From JAJRQY01 sp965224435 (GTDB lineage Bacteria > Actinomycetota > Acidimicrobiia > Acidimicrobiales > SZUA-35): a stretch of 64,000 nucleotides of DNA. The position numbers were made by a program, and so were the translations under genes. Where the stretch lies: assembly GCA_965224435.1 (NCBI GenBank), contig OZ245048.1, positions 3,472,001 to 3,536,000 on the forward strand. Direction: 5' to 3'. Positions 41,541-49,598 of this stretch are shown piece by piece. Each line of letters starts with the position of its first letter. Position 1 is the first letter of the stretch. The notes under the pieces were generated by a model, which was not told the DNA's origin, did not search any database, and was given only the letters and a program-made list of their open reading frames with translations.

Positions 41541-41995
41541 TATTGCTCCTTGTTTGAGAGATCGGCTCTTGCAGATAATGAGCAAGAGCCACATTGACCT
41601 CGGAAGATGACTTCAGTTGTGTCGACTCTGAAGTTTTGCGAGCCATCACCCGGGCCGCCTGAGACCACGCGAGGTTGCGAGGAAACTACGTCGTGAACCT
41701 GACCACACCCATCGCATACGAAATGGTCGTGCTCCGTCGTGTTCTGATCAAACCGAGAGGCGCCGGTCCCTACCGACACCAACTGAATCTCACTCAACTC
41801 AACCAGACAATTTAACGCCTGGTAAACGGTCCGAAGCGAGACCGACGGCATCTGCAGCTTGACCCGCTCCCACACGACATCGGCGGTCGCGTGATCGGGT
41901 ACGCAAGCGAGCGCTTCCAAGATAGCTCGGCGTTGCGGCGTGACCTTCAACCCATGCTCTCGGAGTATTCCGGTGAGTTCCTCTGGGGCCCGCAT
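41540..41995 (-). CDS. furA: FurA/PerR-type peroxide-responsive repressor
   Basis: A 151-residue Fur-family protein: VTPQRRAILEAL winged helix, DVVWERVKLQMPSVSLRTVYQALNCLVELSEIQLV, the metal-site segment HDHFVCDGCGQVHDV and the C-terminal CGSC. The first gene of furA-katG. Its own promoter carries two palindromes, so autorepression relieved by peroxide is likely. Confidence 0.92.
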   Translation of the reverse strand: MRAPEELTGILREHGLKVTPQRRAILEALACVPDHATADVVWERVKLQMPSVSLRTVYQALNCLVELSEIQLVSVGTGASRFDQNTTEHDHFVCDGCGQVHDVVSSQPRVVSGGPGDGSQNFRVDTTEVIFRGQCGSCSLSARADLSNKEQ

Positions 41996-42001
41996 AGGTG
42001 C

Positions 42002-42045
42002 AATCTACGACAACAAATGTTAAATAACAACGTATGTTAATAACA
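42002..42045 (-). promoter_or_regulatory. furA promoter with twin Fur-type boxes
   Basis: On the minus strand TTGTTA (42030-42025), a 17-base spacer and TAGATT (42007-42002) lead directly to the furA ATG six bases later (leaderless). Two palindromes cover it: TGTTA-AA-TAACA at 42018-42029 and TGTTA-A-TAACA at 42035-42045, 17 bases apart in an AT-rich stretch. Confidence 0.7.
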
Positions 42046-42137
42046 GATCAATTGCTTCGGATAACGCTGACTCGAAGATGGCTCACCCCCAACACCCAGC
42101 TCGGAGGATCGATCTGCCACTGAACCGCAACGAAAGA

Positions 42138-42162
42138 GCCCCGCCACCCGGAGTACCGGGGC
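42138..42162. terminator. GC-rich hairpin between furA and nucleotidyltransferase genes
   Basis: CCCGG-AGTA-CCGGG at 42147-42160, with GCCCC/GGGGC allowing an alternative longer fold. On the minus strand it is followed by CTCTTTCG, so it may end transcription of the nucleotidyltransferase gene before furA. 41996-42238 holds nothing else besides the furA promoter. Confidence 0.5.
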
Positions 42163-42238
42163 CTTGCTACTCGACAGCTCATTGCTAAGCAGGGAGCACT
42201 ATTCAACTAGTTGAGGCATCAATGTGTTTCGGGGGCGA

Positions 42239-42799
42239 TCAGTGAAGGCCTTCAATTGTCAGCATCGGCCAGCGTTCCTTCCAGCCCTTGTTTGCCATCC
42301 GATCCTGATAGACCGCCGCCGCAGTTGGTGTGACGAGGTTCGGCCGAACTCTCAAAGCAAACAGATCTTCGAGTCCATCGGGTGCGACAATCCTGACCTG
42401 ATCGTCATCGCCAAGCCGGGCCCCAACAGCAGTAACCAGATCAGCCCAGCGCGACATGGCCTCTTCGATAGACCCGTAGGGATCGACGTCACCCGTGTAG
42501 GAATGGATCGCAGCTTGGTTCACGGCCTCCCACCGGACATTGGGCACAAGGAGGCTGAGCCGCGCCTCAATCTCCGCTTCATAATCAGAGCTGGTTCTCT
42601 CCGCGTCGAAGAACAACACATCAATGTCGGACGGCAGAGTCGGTTGAGCGTAGGAGTGCAGGTCGTCCCACACCTTGTTGCGAATGGTTCCGGCAGCAAT
42701 ACACCATTCACCGAGACCGATCGACCTGACCGCTCGAAGCAGCTCCATGATCCGATGATCGGACTCGATCAGGGCAATCAGACGCTGCTCATGATTCAT
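42239..42799 (-). CDS. nucleotidyltransferase family protein (DUF925/NTP_transf_6)
   Basis: 186 residues from the ATG at 42799 (42811 possible). IAAGTIRNKVWDDLH and SDIDVLFFD (G-x-I-R-N-x-x-W-D and D-h-D metal Asp pair), with RWEAVNQAAIHSYT and EDLFALRVRPNLVTP, match the DUF925 group of putative nucleotidyltransferases. Substrate unknown. Confidence 0.88.
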   Translation of the reverse strand: MNHEQRLIALIESDHRIMELLRAVRSIGLGEWCIAAGTIRNKVWDDLHSYAQPTLPSDIDVLFFDAERTSSDYEAEIEARLSLLVPNVRWEAVNQAAIHSYTGDVDPYGSIEEAMSRWADLVTAVGARLGDDDQVRIVAPDGLEDLFALRVRPNLVTPTAAAVYQDRMANKGWKERWPMLTIEGLH

Positions 42800-42968
42800 G
42801 CATTCATTCAAACATTGCTTCTTGTCCGAATCAACTCACTTGGAAGCAAATGGCAGAAGCGCACATCCGCTCGCACCTGGTGCGCCCGCCGAGTTGGCGG
42901 CGTTTGCTGCCCGTTAACCCGTACGGATCGGTCGGGCGACAACAAATCACCTCCCCTGAGAAACAGTA

Positions 42969-42996
42969 AGGCCCCGGCACCAACGTGCCAGGGCCT
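42969..42996 (-). terminator. terminator hairpin 2 after the pyrimidine/hydantoin operon
   Basis: AGGCCC-C-GGCAC / GTGCC-A-GGGCCT with a CAAC loop: an 11-bp stem with one mismatch. On the minus strand it is followed by TTACTGTTTCTC. It stands 11 bases beyond the stronger hairpin at 43007-43026. Confidence 0.7.
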
Positions 42997-43006
42997 AACT
43001 CAGCTA

Positions 43007-43026
43007 CCGCCCCAAAGTTGGGGCGG
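43007..43026 (-). terminator. terminator hairpin 1 after the pyrimidine/hydantoin operon
   Basis: A perfect 9-bp stem CCGCCCCAA / TTGGGGCGG with a two-base centre, 30 bases after the substrate-binding-protein stop. It forms a tandem terminator with the hairpin at 42969-42996. Confidence 0.75.
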
Positions 43027-43055
43027 AGTCATTCATACTTCAAGGAGCGAAGGAC

Positions 43056-44291
43056 CTACTCGCCGCCCTCGGTCAGTACAACAGTCACTGGTGACCAGCT
43101 GTCACCGGTGGTGTCTGAGTCACCCAGAAGATGGATGGCCTCATCGGCGTACTGGGTAGTGAAGGCGCCTTCATCAGGAGCCTCGGCCAGCACACCTTCG
43201 CCGGTGGCCACAGCAATGGTCTGGTCCCACAGGCCCTGATCCATGACACCAATACCGCCAGCGGATGGCCAGATCAGCTTGTTGATCTCATTGAGCTGCC
43301 AGGTCTGGTGGGTTGCACCAAGGGTTGAACCAGCATCAAGAACATGATCGACGCATGCGTCAGCATTGTCCCGACACCACATCCAGCCTTCCATGGAGGC
43401 AGCAATGAAGCGGGTGGTTTGGTCGTCATAAGCAGCGTCACCAAGCTTGGTGCCGTCGGCCCAGATGGCGTCCTGCAACATGGCCGTACCTTCTTCGTTC
43501 CAGTCAATGACGGTGAGGTCATCGGCAGTGAACAGTTCGCCGGTGTCAGGGTTGATGGTTTCCAACACCTGGGCGTACTCGTTGTAGGTCATGGCCTGAG
43601 CAGCGTCGATCTCGCCATTGATCAGCGCAAGCATGTCGAAGTTCTGACCAACAATGGTGAAGTCGGCGCTCTCATCGAGGCCAGCCTTGTGGGCACCAGC
43701 AAGGAGTTCGAACTCATTGCCATAACCCCAGCTACCAATGTTCTTGCCACTGAAGTCGCCGGGACCGTTGATTCCGGAGTCCTTGAAGGAAACCTGGAGG
43801 GTGCCGGAGCGTTGGAAAATTTGGGCGACATTGACAATGTCGATGCCTTCGGCCCGGGAGCCAAGCGCCTTGGGAACCCAGGAGATTGCATAGTCAGCGG
43901 CACCAGATCCAAGCTGCTGCTGCGGAACGATGTCGACGCCACCTTCTTCGATGGTGACGTTCAAGCAACGTGCTTCATAGAAACCTTCGGCCACAGCGGC
44001 ATAGTAACCAGCGAACTGAGACTGAGCGAACCACTGAAGCTGCAACGTCACGTCATCCATGCCTTCGCATTCGCCCATGGCGTGATCGCCGTCATCCATG
44101 GCGTCATCATCGTCCATGGCATCATCGTCATCGTCCATGGCATCATCAACGACGTCATCGACTGCGTCGCCCGCAGCATCGGCTGCGCCGTCGACGGCGT
44201 CAGTTGCGTCACTGCCACAGGCAGCAGCGGTCATAGCCAGTGCGAGGAGCACGGCGAGCAATCGCCACACTCGGGTGTTTTTCTTGGACAT
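43056..44291 (-). CDS. ABC importer substrate-binding lipoprotein, NMT1/THI5 type
   Basis: A 411-residue protein with GGGAGA before the ATG. A lipoprotein signal ends in AMTAAACGS, followed by a ~45-residue Asp/Met/Ala-rich spacer with DDAM repeats. The binding domain begins VTLQLQWFAQSQFAGYYAAVAEGFYEARCLNVTIEEGG, characteristic of NMT1/THI5-like proteins that bind pyrimidine-type ligands. Last gene of the operon; the ligand is probably a pyrimidine, hydantoin or related ring compound. Confidence 0.9.
   Translation of the reverse strand: MSKKNTRVWRLLAVLLALAMTAAACGSDATDAVDGAADAAGDAVDDVVDDAMDDDDDAMDDDDAMDDGDHAMGECEGMDDVTLQLQWFAQSQFAGYYAAVAEGFYEARCLNVTIEEGGVDIVPQQQLGSGAADYAISWVPKALGSRAEGIDIVNVAQIFQRSGTLQVSFKDSGINGPGDFSGKNIGSWGYGNEFELLAGAHKAGLDESADFTIVGQNFDMLALINGEIDAAQAMTYNEYAQVLETINPDTGELFTADDLTVIDWNEEGTAMLQDAIWADGTKLGDAAYDDQTTRFIAASMEGWMWCRDNADACVDHVLDAGSTLGATHQTWQLNEINKLIWPSAGGIGVMDQGLWDQTIAVATGEGVLAEAPDEGAFTTQYADEAIHLLGDSDTTGDSWSPVTVVLTEGGE
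44107..44148. repeat. 21-bp in-frame tandem repeat
   Basis: Two units (44107-44127 and 44128-44148) differ at one base and encode the Asp/Ala/Met spacer of the substrate-binding lipoprotein; shorter echoes surround them. 21 bp is seven codons, so copy-number slippage would only change spacer length. Confidence 0.8.
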
Positions 44292-44312
44292 ATTCTCTCC
44301 CTTTTGTTTTCT

Positions 44313-44327
44313 ACCCCACGAGGGGGT
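44313..44327 (-). other. intercistronic hairpin before the substrate-binding-protein gene
   Basis: ACCCC-N5-GGGGT lies between the permease and lipoprotein genes. With no T-run on the sense strand it is unlikely to terminate fully. It may protect or separate the mRNA of the lipoprotein, which is usually needed in excess. Confidence 0.4.
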
Positions 44328-44389
44328 CGATCTTGTTTCTTATTAGCGAACGAATGTTGATGAGTGTCTCACGACTTATTGTCCCACGG

Positions 44390-45232
44390 TCATGCGGCCT
44401 CGGCTGGTCGCTTCCACGGCATGGCATATCGCTCAACCAATAGAGCTAAGCCGAACAGACTAAGCCCAATCGCGCTGGCAACCACGATGGCAGCCCAAGC
44501 CGAGTCATAGCGAGTGAAGCTGGCGTTCTGGGTAATGACAGGTCCAAGACGGTCTTGAGGGCCGCCAAAGTACTCGGCCACAATGGCAGCAATCACGCAT
44601 AGTGGGGCGGCCAGACGCAAGGATGTCAAGAAGAACGGGATGGCATTGGGAACCCGTACCCGCCGCAGGATAGTGAAGTCGGACGCACCGTAGGAGCGCA
44701 TCAGCTCCAGCTGATCGGGGTGCACGTCGGTCAGGCCTTTGGCCGTATTGATGAAGACGGGGAAGAAGACCACGACCATGACAATGGCCTGGTTGCTGAA
44801 GTTCCCGGTAATCCCAAACCAGTTGTTGAAAATCGGGGCCAAAGCAATGATGGGTGTGGCGTTGACGGCAACCGCGAACGGGGTGAGCGCTCCCCCGACT
44901 CGTCGGAACCGGGTTACGGTCAGGGCTAGGGCGACACCAAAGACCAGGCCGAGAATCAAGCCGGTCACCGCGATATAGCCGGTGTTCCAGCCTGCGGTTT
45001 TGAGTGGCGCTGTGCTCAGGGTTCCTTCAGCTCCACTCCACTGATTCATGACCTCTTTCCAGATCGAGCTTGGTTTGGGCAACAAGAACTCCTTGATCTT
45101 GAACCCCCAAACTGCCAGCTCCCAAATACCGAAGAAGGCAACACCAACCACCAGGGCGGGCGGAATCTGCTTCAGATTCCCCAGAATCGACGGACCTCCG
45201 GCTTCCATCTGCGATGAGTTTCCCGTACTCAT
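44390..45232 (-). CDS. ABC importer permease (SsuC/ThiX-like)
   Basis: A 280-residue membrane protein with about six segments and the BPD_transp_1 EAA loop region LMRSYGASDFTILRRVRVPNAIPFFLTSLRLAAPLCVIAAIVAEY. ATGA overlap with the ATPase stop. One of two permeases in the operon, so the importer is probably a heterodimer. Confidence 0.9.
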   Translation of the reverse strand: MSTGNSSQMEAGGPSILGNLKQIPPALVVGVAFFGIWELAVWGFKIKEFLLPKPSSIWKEVMNQWSGAEGTLSTAPLKTAGWNTGYIAVTGLILGLVFGVALALTVTRFRRVGGALTPFAVAVNATPIIALAPIFNNWFGITGNFSNQAIVMVVVFFPVFINTAKGLTDVHPDQLELMRSYGASDFTILRRVRVPNAIPFFLTSLRLAAPLCVIAAIVAEYFGGPQDRLGPVITQNASFTRYDSAWAAIVVASAIGLSLFGLALLVERYAMPWKRPAEAA

Positions 45233-46041
45233 AGGCCGGCCTCGACGGCCCGCAAGGCCTCGCGAATCTCGGTTGCCTTCTCGAAGAACTCCGGCTCTTC
45301 TCGAGTGTCATCACTTCGCTCACCCAGCGGGACTTGGACAATGGAGTGAACCTGGCCGGGCCTCGGCGACAGCACCACTACCCGGTCAGACAGGAAGGCG
45401 GACTCAGAGATCGAGTGAGTCACGAACACCACCGTGGTGCCAAGCTCAGCCGTAATGGCCAACAGCTCGTTCTGCATGTGCTCTCGGGTCATCTCGTCCA
45501 ATGCTCCGAATGGTTCATCCATCAAGAGCAACTGGGGCTTGAAGGCAAGTGAGCGGGCGATGGCGACCCGTTGCTGCATGCCACCAGACAGCTGCCAAGG
45601 GTAGTGGTCACCAAAGTCTGGCAGCTTCACCAGCTCCAACATCTCGGCCGAACGGGCCGAGCGTTCTGACTTGGAATAGCCCATCAGTTCAAGCGGTAGT
45701 TCGATATTGGCCGCAACCTTGCGCCAGTCAAACAAACCAGCGCTCTGGAAGGCCATGCCGTAGTCCTGATCGACACGTGCTTGGGCCGCAGGTTTGCCGA
45801 AGACTTTGATCGATCCGTCGGTTGGCGGGAGCAAATCGGCGATCAGTCGGAGCAGGGTCGACTTGCCACAACCAGAGGGTCCAATGAGCGAAACGAATTC
45901 GCCAGGAGCAATGGTCAGGTCGACATCGACGAGGGCCTGCACTGCTTCTGGTGTTCCTGGATTGAAGGTCTTGGAGACGCCTTGCACAATGACGGCTGGC
46001 TGAGTCCCCTGATCTGTCTGTGTAACTGCTGGGGACGTCAT
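45229..46041 (-). CDS. ABC importer ATP-binding protein (SsuB/TauB-like)
   Basis: 270 residues from the ATG at 46041, overlapping the preceding permease by ATGA; the longer frame to 46332 overlaps coding sequence. Walker A GPSGCGKST, Q-loop MAFQSAGLFDWR, signature LSGGMQQR, Walker B LLLMDEPFGALD and H-loop VTHS are all present. Confidence 0.93.
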   Translation of the reverse strand: MTSPAVTQTDQGTQPAVIVQGVSKTFNPGTPEAVQALVDVDLTIAPGEFVSLIGPSGCGKSTLLRLIADLLPPTDGSIKVFGKPAAQARVDQDYGMAFQSAGLFDWRKVAANIELPLELMGYSKSERSARSAEMLELVKLPDFGDHYPWQLSGGMQQRVAIARSLAFKPQLLLMDEPFGALDEMTREHMQNELLAITAELGTTVVFVTHSISESAFLSDRVVVLSPRPGQVHSIVQVPLGERSDDTREEPEFFEKATEIREALRAVEAGL

Positions 46042-46961
46042 GCGCTTCCTCCTACTTGACCCCGCATGAGAATCTTCTCGGCCAGGGTGATGATGCCGAA
46101 TACAAACAAGCCAAGGGCGGCCGCGGCGAGGATCGATCCATAGAGGCGTTCGGGGCCAGTGCTGTACTTGCCTGCATAGTCCAGAACGACTCGGCCAACG
46201 CCGCCCTTCACCCCAGCTGAAATTTCGCCGACGATGGTGCCAACAACACTGAGGGCGGCAGCTAACCGGAAGGCGGGAAACAGGTATGGACGGGCCGCCG
46301 GAAATCGAAGCTTGAACAGGGTCTTGCTCCACGGAGCAGCAAAGGACCGCATCAGCTCCAAGGCTTCGGAATCTGGAGACTTCAAGCCAGCAAGACCATT
46401 AACAGCCACGGGGAAGAAGGTGAGGTAAGCGGCGATCACGGCCACCGATTGGGTGTCAGACAAGAAGGATCCCCTGCCCCAGGTGACAACCAGCGGAGCC
46501 AAAGCAATGAGCGGGATGGTCTGGCTGACATTGATCCAGGGAACAAGACCTCGTTCCAGCCAGCTGGAGCGGAGCATGACCACGGCCAAAGCGAGCCCGA
46601 CAATGGTGCCAATGACAAAGCCAAGGAAGGCCATCTTGAAGGTGAACCAGGCCGACTTGAACAAGAACTCCAACAGGGTCTCTTCGGCCCGACGAGTTAC
46701 CGGCTCGAACAGCTGCTTCACGATGTCATAGGAGTGCGGCATGTTCAGATTGTCTGACGGCACCGGCAACTCACGTTCGGTACCAGGCCACATCCCACCG
46801 GTCCAAGAACCGAAGGCCTTGTAGCCCTCCCACATGGCAACGAGCAAGACGAGCCCGAATAGGATCACTCCGACCTGTTGAACCCCGCGAACAAGCGACT
46901 TTCGCCGTCGATTGTCGTGCCTCACGGCCACCTCGGCCGCCTCCGTTGCAACTGCGGTCAT
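46038..46961 (-). CDS. ABC importer permease (SsuC/ThiX-like), second
   Basis: A 307-residue membrane protein. EAA loop: LMRSFAAPWSKTLFKLRFPAARPYLFPAFRLAAALSVVGTIVGEI. It overlaps the LLM gene stop by ATGA. It differs in length and loops from the other permease, consistent with a heterodimeric channel. Confidence 0.9.
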   Translation of the reverse strand: MTAVATEAAEVAVRHDNRRRKSLVRGVQQVGVILFGLVLLVAMWEGYKAFGSWTGGMWPGTERELPVPSDNLNMPHSYDIVKQLFEPVTRRAEETLLEFLFKSAWFTFKMAFLGFVIGTIVGLALAVVMLRSSWLERGLVPWINVSQTIPLIALAPLVVTWGRGSFLSDTQSVAVIAAYLTFFPVAVNGLAGLKSPDSEALELMRSFAAPWSKTLFKLRFPAARPYLFPAFRLAAALSVVGTIVGEISAGVKGGVGRVVLDYAGKYSTGPERLYGSILAAAALGLFVFGIITLAEKILMRGQVGGSA

Positions 46962-47959
46962 GTGATGTTGGGGATAATCCGTTGGCCGTATGCGCTCAGA
47001 GTTTCGTCCTTCTGGTCATGCATGAGGTAGATGGCGAACTGGTCGACACCCAAGGCCTTCAGCTCTTGCAGGCGTTCGATGTGCTGCTCTTCGTTACCCA
47101 GGATGCAGAACTTGTCGACAATGTCATCGGGAACAAAGTCCGTGTGATCGTGACCAGACTTGCCGTGGCCTGAATAATCATAGCCCTCACGTTCCTTGAT
47201 GTAGTCGGTCAGGTATTGCGGGACTGCATCGCTCTGGTCGCCATAGCGAGCGACAAGGTCAGCAACATGGTTTCCGACCATTCCACCAAACCAGCGGCAT
47301 TGGTCGCGTTGGTGCTCGATGTCGTCACCAACATAAGCCGGGGCGGCTACACAGATATAGAGCGAGTCGGGATCTCGCCCGGCCTCTTCTGCTGCCTTGC
47401 GAACCGCACCAATCATCCATTCGGTGATCTGAGGATCAGCCAGCTGGAGGATGAAACCGTCGGTTTCTGAGCCGCACAAATTGAGGGCACGGGGCCCATA
47501 GGCCGCCATCAGCATCGGCAACTTGGAACCTTCCTTGACCCAAGGGATCTGCTGCTGGGTTCCGTTGTAGGTGACCTCATCACCCTCGGCCAGACCCTTG
47601 ATGACCTTCATGGCATCACTCAAGGTCGAGAGCTTGGCCGGCTTGTGGCCAAGTACCCGCATGGCCGAGTCTCCTCGACCGATGCCACATACCGTGCGGT
47701 TGCCGTACATGTCATTCAGGGTGGCGAACAGTGAGCCAGTGACCGTCCAGTTGCGAGTACCGGGGTTGGTCACCATGGGGCCAACTATCATGCGATCAGT
47801 GGCCGCCAGCATCTGGGAGTAGATGACGTAGGGCTCCTGCCACAACATATGGCTATCGAAGCTCCAGCCATGGGTGAACCCATAGGTCTCGGCCTTGCGA
47901 GCAAGGTCGACAACCCGGGAGGCTGGTGGATCATTCTGGAGTACAACACCGAATTCCAT
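46958..47959 (-). CDS. LLM-class F420-type oxidoreductase in pyrimidine/hydantoin operon
   Basis: A 333-residue LLM protein: MEFGVVLQNDPPASRVVDLARKAETYGFTHGWSFDSH, VTNPGTRNWTVTGSLFATLNDMYGNRTVCGIGRGDSA and PMLMAAYGPRALNLCG. It looks like the actinobacterial F420-dependent type found near hydantoinase genes (my recollection of the family, not checked). Embedded between the dehydrogenase and the importer genes, it may catalyse the redox step that feeds dihydropyrimidinase. Confidence 0.85.
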   Translation of the reverse strand: MEFGVVLQNDPPASRVVDLARKAETYGFTHGWSFDSHMLWQEPYVIYSQMLAATDRMIVGPMVTNPGTRNWTVTGSLFATLNDMYGNRTVCGIGRGDSAMRVLGHKPAKLSTLSDAMKVIKGLAEGDEVTYNGTQQQIPWVKEGSKLPMLMAAYGPRALNLCGSETDGFILQLADPQITEWMIGAVRKAAEEAGRDPDSLYICVAAPAYVGDDIEHQRDQCRWFGGMVGNHVADLVARYGDQSDAVPQYLTDYIKEREGYDYSGHGKSGHDHTDFVPDDIVDKFCILGNEEQHIERLQELKALGVDQFAIYLMHDQKDETLSAYGQRIIPNIT

Positions 47960-48010
47960 GACGACGGTCCCTTTCGTTCTGTGTTCGTTCTGTGTTCGAT
48001 TTGTTGACGG

Positions 48011-49498
48011 TTATGCGTTGGTGGGAAAGCCCAGATCAACCGAGCTGGTTGCGGGATCAGGCCAGCGAGATGTCAGGACCTTGGGACGGGTGAAGAATTT
48101 GATTCCTTCCGGCCCGTACATGGCGGTGTCGCCAAAGAGCGAGTCACCCCAACCACCGAAGCTGTGATAGCCAACGGGGACCGGGATTGGCACATTGATG
48201 CCGACCATGCCAGCGTCGCAGCGGTCCTGGAAGTCTCGGGCCGCTCCCCCATCACGAGTGAAGATTGCCGCACCGTTTCCGTACGGACAATCAGAGATCA
48301 GCTTGAGGCCATCTTCGTAGGAATCAACCCGCACAACACACAAGACTGGGCCGAAGATCTCGTCGGTGTAGACCGACATGTCGGTGGTGACATTGTCGAT
48401 CAGGCTGCAACCAATGAAGCTGCCATCATTATCGAAAGTGTCAGTCCGCCCATCGATGACGATCGTGGCTCCGGCATCGGCGCCAGCACCGATGTAGGAA
48501 GCAATACGATCACGAGCTTCGCCAGTGATGATGGGCCCCATCTCCGAGGCGGCATCAGTGCCATCACCAATGATCAGCTTCTTGGTTCGTTCCTCAATGG
48601 CGGCGACCAATGGATCAGCAATATCGCCGACAACGACCAGCACTGAAATGGCCATGCAGCGCTCACCGGCTGAGCCATAAGCAGCAGAAACCGCGGCGTC
48701 CGCAGCCAAGCCAATGTCCGCATCAGGGAGCACAATCATGTGGTTCTTGGCTCCACCCAAAGCCTGGACCCGCTTGCCATTGGCTGCGCCGGTGGCGTAG
48801 ATGTACTTGGCGATCGGAGTAGAGCCAACAAAGGAGATGGCCTTGACGTCGGGGTGTTCCAGCAAGGCGTCGACAGCAACCTTGTCTCCATTCACCACGT
48901 TCAGCAATCCATCGGGGAAACCGGCCTCGTGGAAGAGTTCGGCAATGAACATCGGGGCCGAAGGATCGCGCTCGGACGGCTTGAGGATGTAGGAGTTACC
49001 AGTAGCAATGGCGTTGGGGATGGTCCACAGGGGCACCATGGCCGGGAAGTTGAACGGGGTGATTCCGGCAACAACACCGAGTGGTTGGCGAACCGAATAG
49101 ACGTCAACACCGGTGGAGGCATTCTCGGTGTATTCACCCTTGAGATGCTCGGTGATGCCACAGGCGTATTCGATGTTTTCCAAGCCACGGGCTACTTCGC
49201 CCGCTGCGTCACTCAGGACCTTGCCGTGCTCGGCCGTCAGCCTCTTGGCTACCTCGTCGGCGTTGGCGGCTAACAAGGCGCGGAACTCAAACATGGGTGC
49301 AATGCGCTTGGCGATGCTCATGTTGCGCCACTCGGCTTGAGCCTTCTTCGCTATTGCTACTGCATCGTTGACGTCATCAACCGAAGCCAACCCAAGCTCA
49401 CCGGTTTGCTCACCGGTTGCAGGGTTGAAGACTGGTGAGGTGCGGCCGGAAGTGGCCTCAACGGATTTTCCGTCGATGAGGTGATGAATCTTCTCCAT
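48011..49498 (-). CDS. mmsA: methylmalonate/malonate-semialdehyde dehydrogenase (CoA-acylating)
   Basis: A 495-residue aldehyde dehydrogenase. ITPFNFPAMVPLWTIPNAIATGNSYILKPSERDP, SFVGSTPIAKYIYATGAANGKRVQALGGAKNHMIVLPDAD and the catalytic Cys in GSAGERCMAIS are those of MmsA/IolA. Here it would convert malonate semialdehyde, made from beta-alanine, to acetyl-CoA and CO2. Sits 100 bases after dihydropyrimidinase. Confidence 0.95.
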   Translation of the reverse strand: MEKIHHLIDGKSVEATSGRTSPVFNPATGEQTGELGLASVDDVNDAVAIAKKAQAEWRNMSIAKRIAPMFEFRALLAANADEVAKRLTAEHGKVLSDAAGEVARGLENIEYACGITEHLKGEYTENASTGVDVYSVRQPLGVVAGITPFNFPAMVPLWTIPNAIATGNSYILKPSERDPSAPMFIAELFHEAGFPDGLLNVVNGDKVAVDALLEHPDVKAISFVGSTPIAKYIYATGAANGKRVQALGGAKNHMIVLPDADIGLAADAAVSAAYGSAGERCMAISVLVVVGDIADPLVAAIEERTKKLIIGDGTDAASEMGPIITGEARDRIASYIGAGADAGATIVIDGRTDTFDNDGSFIGCSLIDNVTTDMSVYTDEIFGPVLCVVRVDSYEDGLKLISDCPYGNGAAIFTRDGGAARDFQDRCDAGMVGINVPIPVPVGYHSFGGWGDSLFGDTAMYGPEGIKFFTRPKVLTSRWPDPATSSVDLGFPTNA

Positions 49499-49598
49499 CG
49501 AATTTCTCGTTTCTACAAAAAGGGGATTTGATGTTCAGGAATTGGGAGTACTGCCCAGGTGGCGGGTTCACCAGAGCACGGCACTGCTTCGGCCCGAC

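Noticed and set aside
42224..43159. 311-codon plus-strand frame
   Set aside because: Runs through the nucleotidyltransferase gene, a double terminator and the end of the lipoprotein gene; the real genes on the other strand have motifs and ribosome sites.
43344..44360. 338-codon plus-strand frame opposite the substrate-binding lipoprotein
   Set aside because: Shadow of the lipoprotein gene; the Asp/Met repeats produce an artificial Ile/His/Val repeat on this strand.
46042..46332. N-terminal extension of the importer ATPase
   Set aside because: Overlaps the permease gene; the ATG at 46041 gives the normal ATPase N-terminus with ATGA coupling.
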